NCBI RefSeq assembly: GCF_954871325.1
Contig: NC_088777.1
Location: 9,277,366-9,341,365 of the forward strand
Direction of reading: 5' to 3'
Length of the DNA: 64,000 nucleotides
Source: Gordionus sp. m RMFG-2023
Lineage: Eukaryota; Nematomorpha; Gordioida; Chordodea; Parachordodidae
Part shown: positions 21,601 through 31,304 of the stretch, piece after piece
How the letters are laid out: every line of letters starts with the position of its first letter
Numbering within the stretch: the first letter of the stretch is position 1
The notes under the pieces: model-generated
Seen by the model: only the letters and a program-made list of their open reading frames with translations
Database searches by the model: none
What the model was told of the DNA's origin: nothing
Program-made: the position numbers and the translations under genes

Positions 21601-24600
21601 CCAAATCATCAAATAATAATGTAATGTTTGTTTATTTTTTATAACTTAAATTTATAGGTAAATAGCATAGCCTGGCATCCGCAAGAATCCAACCTTTTAC
21701 TCAGTGGATCATCAGATGGGTAAGAAATCAATTATTTTTTTTCGTGTTTACATTATTCATATTTATTCTTTATATGAATAGATTCTATGAATCAGACCCA
21801 CGTGTAGGAATTTGTTATGGAGTGGGATGATTAAAAAAATTTTTTTCCTAGAAACAAAAACTGTAAATATATTCTAAAAAAAATACTGAACTAAATGATA
21901 TAAAAATACTATTATAAATGATGGATAATAGGTTTTACGGATCCTTGATTTGTTAGGAAATTTGAGCGGCAAATTTCTAAGCCAATGTTCTGGCGAATAT
22001 AGAAATATTCTTTAGGATCTCCTGGAGATAAGTTTTCTTTCTATCTCCTCCAGGAAGGAAAACACCTGGTGGCCGAAGTTTAAGATAACAAGAACGAATT
22101 TAATATGGTTTGGCTCTGTTTGTTTTTTTATTTCAGCCACCGAAATAGAGTTTTCATGGTTTATGGATTTCACGAATATGTCTATATGTATTCCCAAGCG
22201 AGATGGATACCCCTTACACATGGGAGTAAGAGTATACCATCTGTCCTACATCGAAAATATTGAGGCCTAGGGCTTGAGGGTGAGTATGTTGGCTCTTTTT
22301 ATTTTGAATATTATAAGCTATGCTTAGGATGGTGGCCTTTAGAGAATCGGCAGTATAATGAATGGTGTCCATTTTTTTCAACTCTTATGTTGCAAAGAGA
22401 ACAGTTGAAAGAAGAAACGATATTGCAACCAGTAAGAAAGACCAATTGATATTCTTAATTGTTCGGGAGATAGATGAAGACCGAGATTTTGGCTGGAGAT
22501 AGCTTTAATCCACATAGCCACTTTCTGGCAAATCGAAAGTTAGTTAATCCTTCTGGTTGTAGGCTCGATAATATAATTACGAGGGAACGTTCAACCAAAG
22601 GAAAATCCCATCTTTCTGCAAACATAAAGAGGGTCGATTGAAGATTTATTGCCACCCCAGAGCTCGAGGGCAGAATACAGGTGTTTATCTGGAAGAATGC
22701 ATGGGTCAGATATTAAGCAATCTTGGATTTATAAAAAATTTGATTTTCACATTTCTAAGTCAATATTCTGGCGCAGATATTTATTCAAGTCATTTCACTC
22801 TCGTTTTCAAAAATGCTATATAGTAGTCATTTTTAAAATTAAAAACGTTTGTAAATTATATTGGTAAAAATAATTATTATGAGGGTTAGGAAAATTTACA
22901 AAAAAAATGTATTTAATATAAATACAAATACGTTTAAAAAAATTAATTTATATAAGTACTAAGAACCAAAAAATTTAAAAAAAAAAGTGTTTATGTACAA
23001 ATGCCTTTTAGTAATAGATTTAGTAATAATTTTTTTCACCTAAGGATATTTTTTATTAACCATTTTTTAAAAATTTTGTTAATAATATATCGAAAAATTT
23101 GCAACCAGACAATTTTAATATAATTAGTAATATAAACCGAACCATTAAAGCGGTATTAACGGTTATTATTTACCGAATAAACCGTTAAAAGACTGTGAAC
23201 CGGGTTTCTTAATTTTTAATATTTTATCTCTTTTAAAAATGACTATTTTATGGTGCCCACCAGCTATCCAAATTAGCGTATAGCATTGCTCTTCAAACAT
23301 ATAATTCTCCTTATTTTAATTGCAACCGCCGGCTCAATATTTTAATTTAGAGAATAGTGATAAAATTTTAAGAAAAAATATGCTTCTCTTTTTTATGAGT
23401 AATTTTAATACTCTTATATGCGAAAGGGTTCAAACCGAACGGAGATTATTTTTTCGAACTCTATCATGAACTGTTATTTTAGTCTTAACCTAATTCTGAA
23501 CCGATATTCGTTATAGAAGGATCCCTGAGGAATAAAAAAACATGATAAACAATTTTAAATAGTTCTCTGTTCTTTATACTTTATTATTGATTTTGGAAGA
23601 TCCATCTAAATATGGTTAAATAAAGTATTTCATTTTCAGTATGAAATTCATTTAAATAAAATAGAATGAACCATATAAGATCTTGATTCTATTCTCTAAC
23701 TCGCATCGCACAATTTTAATGATATAAATTATGGATTATACTATTATATAACCTAATACAATCTAAAATACAAATACTCTTTAAAAATTATTCAAATAAA
23801 TATTAAAATTCGAAATACAAATATTCGCGATACTACCCAACCCTGATTAATACATAATATTATTTACCTTTTGCAACCTTCTATTTTTATAACGCATCAA
23901 AATATAATATATATTACCATTTTCTCTTTTAGGAATGCGGTATTAATGGATTGCAGGGTCGATTATTCATGTCAAGAAAATATCATAAAGAGCAATAATG
24001 AATCCTGTTACCCCATTTGGAAAGTAGGAAAGGAAATCGAAAATGTGGCTTGGAATGATCATGAGCCCTATCAATTCTTAGTTTTTCCTTTTTTAAATTT
24101 ATGAATTATTTACCTTTTTTAAAAAACTTTTTCCATTTATTTCTCATTTTTTTTATTTCTTTGTTTAAAAAAAAATTATGTAAAATCAGTTGGCATGCAA
24201 CGATGGATACGTGATTTGTTACGATTGCAGGAATGTTGGGAAGAACCAAAAAAATTTGTACATCTTAAAAATTGTGGAAGAAAGCTCACCTAACATCGAA
24301 CAAAGTTTTCACTGTTTTTTTATAGTAAAATAGATTAACTTTCTTTTCATCTTTTATAGTTCTTATATTTTGATAAATCATTGAATGAAAAACTAAATAA
24401 TGAATGTTTTAATTTATGATTAAGTTTTTATAAAAAAAACTAAATGAATTGTCCAAGGTTCATCCATAGTCGTCAACTGGCCCAGGTTATTAACTTGTCA
24501 CAGTTCCGAAAATCTTATTAAAATTTGGGACATCAAGGACGCTAATACCGACAAAGGCCCTTCCCTTTTATCCCGAAATAAAATCGGAACCAAAAATGTT

Positions 24601-25098
24601 CACGCGATCAAGCTTTTACCTCTCGAGCAATACGATTACCACAATCTTGAATCGGACGTTGAAATTGGCGACAATAAAAATAAAGCCGATGACGAAAATG
24701 AATACGTATTAGCCTTAGCATCCTTGGGTACCACCAAGCCTCAAATCAAAAAGCTTTCGAATATTACATCTTCCCCTGGCATATCAATCGCATCGCTACA
24801 CTCTAATGATACCACTATAGCAAATGGTATAATTTTTCAATAAATTTTTAACTAAATTATAAATTTTGGAAATTTTAAAGAAGGAATTTTTAAAAGAATC
24901 TTGTAAGGCTTTGCATTTATAACCTCAACATATTTTTTGCTATCAGTTTTGTTTAAAAAAGATTTTATGAAACTAGAGAACGTCGCCATAAAAGACAAGA
25001 AAAAACCCACATTCCAGAAAAGCGAATCCCGAAAAACTGGTCTATCAACCGAAAATAAAATCAAGAAAAAAAAGAAAAAGCGAAAAGCGAAAACATAA
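9437..25098 (+). CDS. PWP1: PWP1-like WD40 protein (periodic tryptophan protein 1), eight visible exons
   Basis: Nucleolar WD40-repeat protein family acting in ribosome biogenesis and rDNA chromatin. Exons by splice sites and homology: 9437-9628, 20740-20843, about 21156-21299, 21658-21719, 23933-24080, 24190-24304, 24458-24826, 24947-25098 (stop TAA). Phases close exactly over 427 residues. Diagnostic PWP1 blocks are [96 protein letters not shown] and [10 protein letters not shown]. The C-terminus is Lys-rich ([13 protein letters not shown]), a likely nucleolar signal. The N-terminal acidic part of the family is missing: no exon for it was found to the left, so it lies further upstream or has diverged. 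Introns range from ~110 bp to 11.1 kb. The start of exon 3 is the least certain boundary. Confidence 0.88.
9640..10245. other. Intron DNA, no gene seen
   Basis: AT-rich DNA with scattered GGCC-containing words (9720-9960), reminiscent of the GGCC-rich element family seen elsewhere in the window, and a (TA)n run at 10228-10247. No exon or ORF of note. Confidence 0.5.
10246..10443. repeat. Left copy of ~200-bp direct repeat flanking the Helitron pair
   Basis: From TATATAGTAAGATCGTTAT onward this segment matches 19678-19890 in the same orientation, sharing TACATGATCAATATTAATTT, AAAATAAATTATGTATTTTA and other blocks. The right edge of this copy abuts the 3' end of the minus-strand Helitron. Confidence 0.8.
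10472..10488 (-). repeat. Helitron 3' subterminal hairpin, copy 1 (imperfect)
   Basis: CCTGCCAGAATGACGGG is the diverged counterpart of the perfect hairpin at 19650-19666. It is followed, on the minus strand, by CTTTCTGCTCG and the flank. Confidence 0.6.
11709..12240 (-). pseudogene. Helitron PIF1-type helicase, copy 1
   Basis: The minus strand contains a Walker A box in [13 protein letters not shown] (12207-12240). After a stop it continues in a 158-codon frame with [14 protein letters not shown] and [20 protein letters not shown], matching the Helitron PIF1 helicase. The usual Walker B WDEA is changed to IGEA, and the block normally following DRLLKDI (the GGDFRQ motif, kept in copy 2) is missing. 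The end reads NEYLS-like and [16 protein letters not shown] sequence typical of Helitrons. Confidence 0.85.
12385..12736 (-). repeat. LTR (3' LTR in element orientation)
   Basis: Direct repeat of 14704-15053. The copies differ by one visible substitution and a 2-base change in a TA run. Confidence 0.9.
13509..13674. repeat. 54-bp tandem repeat, three copies, inside the LTR element
   Basis: The unit contains TTTAACAATATTTTTTACTT, CACATGTTAATATGCC and AAATATATTCCC. The three copies are almost identical. Confidence 0.9.
13715..13926. repeat. ~106-bp tandem duplication inside the LTR element
   Basis: Two copies run from AAATTTCCCATTAA to GAACTAAAAGAATGAA, nearly identical. Confidence 0.9.
14010..14196. 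repeat. ~65-bp tandem repeat, three copies, inside the LTR element
   Basis: The unit carries ATTACCATTTAAATTTTCCA followed by CAAAAAATTTACATG and ACTCATTCCAATAAGTA. The first copy is more diverged. Confidence 0.85.
14685..14702 (-). promoter_or_regulatory. Primer-binding site for tRNA-His
   Basis: The plus strand ATCCTGGTCACGGCACCA equals the 3' end of animal tRNA-His (T-arm end, acceptor stem and CCA). The minus strand is therefore the complementary priming site, one base from the LTR. This fixes the element's orientation. Confidence 0.85.
14704..15053 (-). repeat. LTR (5' LTR in element orientation)
   Basis: Near-identical partner of 12385-12736, immediately followed by the target duplication GTAGG. 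Confidence 0.9.
15060..15990 (-). pseudogene. Helitron middle region, copy 1
   Basis: On the minus strand, 15432-15250 reads [36 protein letters not shown] and [10 protein letters not shown], the conserved Helitron block between Rep and helicase. The complement of 15640-15850 encodes [13 protein letters not shown] and CEEA-type segments also seen in copy 2. Several frame changes are present. Confidence 0.7.
16115..16680 (-). pseudogene. Helitron Rep domain, copy 1
   Basis: The minus strand gives [29 protein letters not shown] and [15 protein letters not shown], the Helitron_like_N blocks. Then, from 16330, it gives [18 protein letters not shown] followed by [10 protein letters not shown]. 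The HAH here (near 16230) is the two-histidine part of the HUH nuclease motif that binds the metal for strand nicking. Frame changes separate the blocks (for example between SSF and the next, near 16500, and after the DKP block), so it is not an intact nuclease. Confidence 0.8.
16672..17067 (+). pseudogene. Helitron Rep region, copy 2
   Basis: Encodes [18 protein letters not shown] and [10 protein letters not shown] (HUH histidines at HAH), [31 protein letters not shown] and [15 protein letters not shown], the continuous Helitron Rep C-terminal blocks. Truncated at its start, where copy 1 begins. Confidence 0.85.
17155..17400 (+). pseudogene. Helitron middle region, copy 2
   Basis: Reads [35 protein letters not shown] and [18 protein letters not shown], then a stop. 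These are standard Helitron blocks after Rep. Beyond 17400 further pieces (about 17540-17760) match the [12 protein letters not shown] and [12 protein letters not shown] region of copy 1 but are shifted. Confidence 0.75.
18130..19010 (+). pseudogene. Helitron helicase C-terminal part, copy 2
   Basis: Encodes [29 protein letters not shown] and [16 protein letters not shown], then [38 protein letters not shown] and [13 protein letters not shown], all in Helitron order. The last helicase motif, usually a KSQGQT and YVALSR pair, survives only as NYKQKL and decayed remnants near 18910-18990. Several frame changes. Confidence 0.8.
19650..19666 (+). repeat. Helitron 3' subterminal hairpin, copy 2 (perfect)
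   Basis: CCCGTCA-TTC-TGACGGG is a perfect 7-bp stem with a 3-base loop, about a dozen bases before the end of homology. Helitrons carry such a GC-rich hairpin near their 3' terminus. A canonical CTRR end is not clear here, as also in Helentron-type relatives. Confidence 0.7.
19678..19890. repeat. Right copy of ~200-bp direct repeat flanking the Helitron pair
   Basis: Same orientation as 10246-10443. Its left edge abuts the 3' end of the plus-strand Helitron. The copies differ by substitutions and small indels, so the duplication is not very recent. Confidence 0.8.
19985..20088 (-). mobile_element. hAT-type MITE end (ATCGGTGCATCCCTA motif)
   Basis: The minus strand starts TAGGGATGCACCGAT, the characteristic terminal word of a widespread animal hAT-like MITE group, followed by degenerate ATCGG/CCGAT words to about 19985. 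Similar ATCGG-rich stretches occur near 31345-31430 and 43890-43955. The other terminus was not found. Confidence 0.45.
20135..20273. mobile_element. GGCC-rich palindromic element, copy 1
   Basis: A short element with CGGGCCGGGCCG at one end and GGGCCGGCCG then TGCAGATCTCTG at the other, enclosing AT-rich DNA. It is related to 50436-50772, 55488-55680 and 57800-58270. Confidence 0.6.
20736..20742 (+). promoter_or_regulatory. Tandem NAGNAG splice acceptor of PWP1 exon 2
   Basis: The acceptor reads TTAGCAG, so splicing after TAG (exon from 20740) or CAG (exon from 20743) both keep frame with the phase-1 donor at 9628. The products differ by one Ala (SGAVGNM or SGVGNM). Confidence 0.6.
21960..22710 (-). 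pseudogene. LINE copy 3, decayed C-terminal (endonuclease) part
   Basis: The minus strand of this PWP1 intron reads [20 protein letters not shown] then [17 protein letters not shown], aligning with GRFPRHTNCNDIILRALKSA of the better copy at 46817-49276. Further on, [18 protein letters not shown] and [17 protein letters not shown] align with its ALALAETRKTIKYSS and TFGSKVLSFFKELGKRI. Only the last third (zinc region, endonuclease, tail) is present, and it is broken by frame changes. Confidence 0.62.
22760..23900. other. Intron DNA with degenerate AACCG/CGGTT repeats
   Basis: No exon. 23130-23210 and 23400-23530 contain clusters of AACCG, ACGGTT and CCGAA words resembling decayed short inverted-repeat elements. 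Confidence 0.4.
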
Positions 25099-25151
25099 AG
25101 AAACTTAAATCATAATAATAATATAGAAAAAAAAACGATATTTTTGTTTTT

Positions 25152-25157
25152 AATAAA
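25152..25157 (+). promoter_or_regulatory. Candidate polyadenylation signal of PWP1
   Basis: AATAAA occurs 54 bases after the PWP1 stop codon, within TTTTTAATAAAGTTC. Position and context fit cleavage/polyadenylation. Confidence 0.6.
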
Positions 25158-25158
25158 G

Positions 25159-25810
25159 TTCTTATTCGAATGTACAATGCGATCAAAATATTTATATTAT
25201 AATGAATTAAATAACCGATTTATATTATAGCGAAGTAAATGATCATTTTCGCTCATTTTAAGTTTATTTTGAATTATAATAAATAGGCAGTTAATTAAAG
25301 TTTTTATAATTATATATATATATTATCTTCAACTTAACACAGGTAGGTCATTTTACATATCTGCAGCTGGTTGTAAATTATAGAAAGGGAAGGGATAAAA
25401 ATTAAAATGAGGAGTAAACGAATGAAAAAAAACTAGATAAAATAAGAATTATTAATTAAATAAATATATTTATGTGAATTAAAAAAAACTTTTCTATAAA
25501 TTATAATTTTTTAGGTTATAATTTAAAGGCATACTATTCTTTTTTTTTAAAAAAAAGGTGATGGATATCTATTTTTGAAATCTTTAGCAAAAAAAAATCC
25601 TTTATTTTATAAATTATTAAGGTCGAATCAAATTCAGGATGAATTTATTTATCAAATTTTAATATAAGTGATATTGTTTAAAGTAAAATATATATAAAGA
25701 TTGCTATCTGAATTTATGAGGTTTAATTGGTTATTAAACACAAAAGGATAAGAAAGTGTCTCAATTAGTCCTTCATAAACACTTCGAAGACTTTGCCCTT
25801 CCACTATCCT
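25159..25810. other. Spacer between two convergent genes
   Basis: About 0.65 kb of AT-rich DNA containing the two 3' untranslated regions of PWP1 (+) and the synaptotagmin-like gene (-). No other feature is evident. Confidence 0.5.
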
Positions 25811-28800
25811 TCAAATCAAGTCATGCCATTTTGAAACCGGATCTCTAAGCTTTTTAATTATTTCTTCCCAATGTTCCCTACTCGTGGTATTACCTTTTGG
25901 GCCTAGAATAACGGAACCAACCGTAAATTTCCTAAAAAGTTGAACCTTGTTTTCAGGATCTAGGGCTACCAAGCACGCGAAGAGTGTAGCGCGCCTCTGT
26001 TCATCCGGGTTGAGCAAGAAAAGCATGGTAGGTGTAGGCACACCATCATTGATGGTTTCCTTCTTTTTAATCTTTTTAGTTAAATCTTTGCCTACCGCAA
26101 GAATACGTTTAAAAAAAATTTATTAAAATTTAGAAGTATAAAAATTGTATAAATTTAATTAATATATGTTATTACTATTTATCTTAGGAAGAAGAAACAT
26201 TATACCTCTGGGTGAAATTTTATTTTTTTAAAATATAAAATATGTTAAAATATACTTTCAACAATCTCTGAACGGTAGGCGAAGTCCTTCAATATCGGGC
26301 CATTCGAGTAGCCTTGGTCTCCCAGGCCCTCTTCGTTATCTGAAGATGACGAGTATTCCCGAAACTGAAAATTGGGCATGAGAAAGTATTTATTGGTGTT
26401 AACTGTAGATCCCTCGTGATTTTCTGGGTCGTCGCAGTCTAGGCTTGATTTTGTATCCGTCCTCAAGATTCCCACCAAGTTATCATCGTCGATTTCCTCG
26501 CTGCCAAATTCTTTAGAATTTTGCATTTTTTCCTTATCTTTGTCACCCGATTTTAAAAAAATATTTTTTTTGTTTCGATTAGATATGGACGAAGGAGGGC
26601 TATTGGAAATATTGGCACTGTTTAAAACTTTTTCCTTGGATCCATCCTTAACCACCTGGTACATCAGTATTTGAGGGATTATATGATAAGTTGGAGTCTT
26701 CTTGATGTTTACCAGTTTGCGGTCTAAGCAGAGTGACACCTTGATATATAAACCTTGAGAAAACAGATTATATTTAAGTTTAACCCAGCCCTTAACAAAA
26801 AAATTTTTTATAATGTATATTATTAATTCTTATCAAAACCTTGAATATTTTGCGCGAAGAATGGGAATCGAATGTTTCTAATTTTATCGAAATTTATTTG
26901 CAGACGTCCGGATGTTGGTAAGTACCGTAGAGTTATCAAAATTTGACCTTTTGGCTATATTATATATTGCAAATTATTGTAATTTTATATATATAATTAA
27001 TTAAGCATTTAAGATTAAGAGGAAAAATAGTCTATACATTGTAACTCTTCTACCTGTTATGTGATATCCTTTCAGTAGTCTAGCAAGAGAATCCTGAGAT
27101 TTCAAGTAGGGACAGGGCAAGCAGGAGTTTAAGTATGTATTTTAAAATTTTTATACGCTATCTTTTTGTTAATATCCCTTAATAAATTTTTATCTCCGAT
27201 GACTATAATATTATTTTAAAAAATATTAGAGAAATTTTTTTGATATATATTCAAAAACTTATTTTACTTATTTCTTAGTAGTAGTATAAAAAGATGGGAA
27301 ATATGGAAAACGTTTCCTATATGAAATAAAGTTTTATTAACATCATCGAGCCATTATCCAAATTAACATCAACTAACTTATTTTTAGGGCTGAGATTGGG
27401 CCCAACCTAAAATTTTTAATTGAAAAATATAAATGAAATCGCATTAAATAAAATTAATAATTGTTTGTCCTTCTCGCATAATTAAATATTATTTTATTTT
27501 AACCAAAATAAATTAGCACGCCATTTGCTATTAAGCCAAATCTCTGCTCAAATTAAAATAAAAAAGTTAGCCAGAGCCCGGCCCATTTTTTGCTAAAGAA
27601 TTTTAGAGATTTAAATATAACCTTGGTGCGCGAACTTAGCTTCTTAGTTAATGTTATTGGGTTGTTAAACTGGTCGGGTGTAAAAACGGAACTCATATTA
27701 ATTTTGCAATCTTTAACGTTAGCATCCATTTTTCCTGTACCCTGTTTAATACTATCGTTACGCATTTGTGGTGACGCTACCGATGTCCATTTAAGTTTCA
27801 ATGGGTACTTAAAATTTTTACTCAACAGTTGGCCTAAGTTCACGATAATCTCCCCATTTTCGTTAAGTCCCCCTATTTTGGTTTTGGCAAACAGGATCAA
27901 CCTAAACACGCAATGATCCAATCTGGCTTGAACAGTTTGTTCTAGCCATTCGCTACCTTCTTTCCACAATAATTCATCATCTTTTAGGCTGTTCCTAATA
28001 TCATTATCCGCTGAATTCAAAATATTAAGCATCTTTTGAGCATTGGCTACCTTATTCACATCTTTAGTTATTTCCATCAATGGGAAATGATAAGCCACGC
28101 ATTCGTCAAATACAGTAGGTGTACTATCACTTTTACAATTATGCATATTGGTTAGGAAAAAATGGCGTGAAAATATTTGATTTGGGGACGCTTTTTTGCC
28201 ACATGTGTTGATTTCATCTGATTGGCTGCCTTGATCCCGATCTATGGTTGGATGGTCGTAAGATACGTGCACATGGTCATGTGACTCATAGTAGACTCTT
28301 TTGAGGATTGCCATAAGGTCTGACCTATATTTTGGCGGGTGAACATTTTCTAACAAGGTTAAATGGTGAAAGACTCGATGACGGCATTTCTGCGAATGAA
28401 ACCATCTTTTTTTTATGACTGGTTGAATTTGTTACTGATAAGGTTCCATCTGTAACATTAGTCGTAGCATCTAGATCATCGTAAGAGTTGCGCTTGTAGA
28501 GTTTAAGTTTGTCTTCTATAGAAATTAATACAGCAGTTTTCATTGGACTTGAAAAAAAACGATTTGTTATATCCCAACATTTCCTAACTGTTATATTTAG
28601 AAATAAACCGGTATTAGGCCATTTATCCAGGTTCGATTCTAGTTCGAGGATTAAGTTGGGAACATCCATTTGAATCGTGAATTGAGCATAACCCCTGAAA
28701 AAGCTTCCCCTTTGATATTTGCGCTTAAAACAAGATTCATCATTATGGATTTTTTCTTTAATTCCTTTGTTCCATAATGCCTCGAAGGGCTTAGTCAAGC

Positions 28801-29684
28801 ATTCCTTTAACTTACTATTGCTAAATTTCAGTTTCGAATCCGCCTTTAAAGGAATCTGTTACGAAAATTATTTTATCATTTAAAATGTTTTTTTTTATTA
28901 GTATAAATGAAAATTAGCAAGAAAATATAATGAAAAATTTATATACTATACTTAAAATTTTTTTTTTATAAAAAAAATATATACTTATAATAGAATTTTA
29001 ATAGAGCCATATAGCCGCTGATGGTTACATGGAAAATTTTAGAAGTTATTATTGAGAATAAATATCCATAAAACTTTACTTTTTCTAAATCTTCCAGAGA
29101 ACTATTAGTACTGGAAAATTCTAATTCATCCCCTTTTGCCCTCTTCCTTCCATTACGATTTAACCAGGATTTATCACTAGCAATTCCAGCAGAAATCATT
29201 GGATATTTTTCTCGAATAAATATTTAATATATAAATGTAATCATTTAAAATGGCATTTATTTTTCATATTTTTTCAGGATGTATATAATAAACCTATTTT
29301 TTTTGCTCCAAAAAAATATATGTTAAAATTATATTTGTATTATTCCCCCTTAAATTCCGTATTAAAAAAACTGAAAATGACTTAAATATTAATTTATTTT
29401 CAACCTCCACCCCCCCCCCCCCCCCCCCAAAAAAAAATAAACTTTACAAATTATATAAATACAATCTATAAATAAATTATAATACTTTTTTTTCCTAAGC
29501 TATCAATCGAATCATAACTCCCCTTTTTTCTTCTACATTTCGCAAAGGCTACAATCAACAAATACAATATAAACAGAGATATAACGCATATCACTACTAC
29601 AGATGCTACGATGATATAAAGGTTAGATGGGGTGGTCACTGATGTCGCCGACTTAGAGGTGTAGATTAGAAGAATGAATAACAT
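25811..29684 (-). CDS. Synaptotagmin-like double-C2 membrane protein, seven exons
   Basis: Membrane-traffic protein with one transmembrane segment and two C2 domains. Exons on the minus strand: 29684-29486, 29210-29080, 28855-28375, 28349-27622, 26954-26840, 26753-26256, 26091-25811; they sum to 811 codons with every phase matching. Exon 1 gives a short lumenal part, the hydrophobic NLYIIVASVVVICVISLF, then CRRKK, a juxtamembrane Cys/basic site as in synaptotagmins. Exons 3-4 hold a diverged C2A. C2B starts GQILITLRYLPTSGRLQI, continues GLYIKVSLCLDRKL, and ends GSVILGPKGNTTSREHWEEI then WHDLI, the synaptotagmin C2B signature. The acidic Ca-binding loop residues are largely absent, so it is probably Ca2+-independent. 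At ~810 residues it is about twice the usual length, partly through a low-complexity insertion in C2B. The exon 3/4 junction is uncertain (25-nt intron or frameshift). Confidence 0.82.
28350..28374 (-). other. Candidate 25-nt GT-AG intron (or frameshift) in the synaptotagmin-like gene
   Basis: Two overlapping frames must be joined here. On the minus strand, GTCTTTCACC...CTTGTTAG is 25 bases with GT and AG ends and a pyrimidine-rich middle, and removing it keeps frame (phase 1). The next-shortest introns in the window are about 107-120 bases. A run of 8 A at about 28410-28417 offers an alternative: a one-base indel in the genome or assembly would also join the frames, giving RWFHSQKCRHRVFHH. 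Confidence 0.4.
29408..29427. repeat. Poly-C tract in intron 1 of the synaptotagmin-like gene
   Basis: A run of about 18-20 C followed by an A-run. Similar C-runs occur at 6525-6538 and 34351-34366. Confidence 0.9.
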
Positions 29685-30136
29685 TTAAAAACATAAGATT
29701 CCTTCCAAATGAAGAGCTTATTTTAATAATATTATTTTATTTTTTATCCCAAATTAGATGTTTTCTTCATGACGTTAGCTGGTAAAGCAAGTAGAAAACT
29801 CCGATGTCTTATGGGTGAAAGTTTTTCATTGCTGGTTTGATGGGTGCCTAAATGTAGCCTGTGATTTAAGATAATAAAATGGATTATTATGTAAATTAGT
29901 AAGTCTATTGACTAAGATTGGAGGGATGGGGTATCCGATGACACAGGAACTCTCACATAAAATTGGTCAAATATTTTAAAAATCTGTTTCTTAGTCTAGT
30001 TTTAAATTCGACAAATATCTTATTTTTCATCTTTGCGGGCTGTACATAGATGGGTTGGGTTAATAGGTATTTATTTATATAAAAATTGATAGATTTGAAA
30101 AGCCAAGTAAATTATATAGTAAACTGGTAAGTATTG
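29685..30136. other. Upstream region of the synaptotagmin-like gene; no gene seen
   Basis: AT-rich DNA directly 5' of the predicted first codon. It would hold the promoter if exon 1 is the true first exon, but no clear TATA or initiator pattern stands out. Confidence 0.35.
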
Positions 30137-30390
30137 GTAGTGGCTCAATATTGGCGAATCGGCTCAATCTTCAGGCGCTTGCTGGAGAAAATTAGTTAAC
30201 ATTAATGTGTTTTAATTTATATTCATTTCTTTCAAATTTGAGCTGCTATCTTTTTAAGAAAACCTCAGAGGCCAAAGTGTTAGTTTTCGGCTAAAACTTG
30301 TTTTATCCGATTTTTTGACCGGCTAAAAAATGACTTAAACGGCTAAAAATATAGTAATTACCCAACAGGTAAGGTAAAAAGAGTGATTTA
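30137..30390. mobile_element. MITE-like repeat with CGGCTAAAA words
   Basis: Contains GTGGCTCAATATTGGCGAAT on the left, then GAGGCCAAAGTGTTAGTTTT and CCGGCTAAAAAATGACTTAA to the right. The second half closely resembles 56740-56890, and it shares CGGCT and TCAATATT words with the AACGGCTC TIR family at 44981-45194. Confidence 0.5.
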
Positions 30391-31040
30391 TTAAATTTGC
30401 GGTATCTTCTTTATATTCATTACCACTAGAAACTAAATAATATAAAAATTGTATTATAATAAATTTACAATTATGCAAATTACATTATATTGATAGTTAA
30501 TTGTTTCGAAATTTAATTTCTTCGCTCTAAAACTCATAAAAGGAAAAGCTTTCCAATTATATTTTTTTGTAAATGTCTTTTCATACAATCCTTCACAGCA
30601 ACACAAGTTTCGCTAGTTGCATACTCAATATTAGCAAATAAGTTTAAAATCATAATAAATATTATCCTGTGGTAGATTTGTTTTACTAATATTGCCCTTT
30701 GACATTGTTGTAGCACTACTTGTCCACCATACAACCAGAAATAATTTACAAATCATTTAAAAAAATATCTACCTTAGCTCATGGCTGAGGTTAGCTTTTT
30801 TACAGCTCTCACTAATACTTTTACATAATTTGAAAAATATGTAATTGTATTTAAAGAAAAGTTAAAAGTTAAAAAATAATTAGGATTAGGAGGGGGGAGG
30901 AGGGAGGAGGGGGGATGTTAGTATGTAAATTTTTATTCCTAATGAGATTATTATATCATACCCCCATTTTAGGAAAAGAACGAGATAAAATTAAATTTTA
31001 AATTTCATCTATTTTAAATAATTGAAATATATTATATTTA

Positions 31041-31304
31041 GAGACATTAAAGGAACTTTCCGGACACGTTCTGGGAATAAGAACTTTGAGGAAATTATGG
31101 AACGCGGAATGGATTGAGAACGTTCATTCTGGCAAAGATTCCTTTGCTCTCCATTACAAAATTATTAGTCATTATGACTTTCCAATTCCCAATTTTTCCC
31201 ACCGATCAGATCGAAAATGTTTTCAAAAACTGATCCTTTTTTTTAAAAAAATCGTTCATTTTTATATAAATATGGTTAAATATGGTTGCAGGAATAAAAC
31301 ATAG
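31041..31304 (+). CDS. Possible orphan exon
   Basis: An open frame from about 31041, after a TTTAG acceptor-like site, reads ETLKELSGHVLGIRTLRK, LWNAEWIENVHSGKDSFA and LHYKIISHYDFPIPNF before becoming low-complexity. Composition is more protein-like than the surrounding AT-rich frames, with several Trp, His and Gly. I do not recognise the family and see no adjoining exons. Confidence 0.25.
   Translation, partial: ETLKELSGHVLGIRTLRKLWNAEWIENVHSGKDSFALHYKIISHYDFPIPNFSHRSDRKCFQKLILFFKKIVHFYINMVKYGCRNKT

Noticed and set aside
27590-27916. 108-residue plus-strand frame
   Set aside because: Antisense to the C2A-containing exon of the synaptotagmin-like gene.
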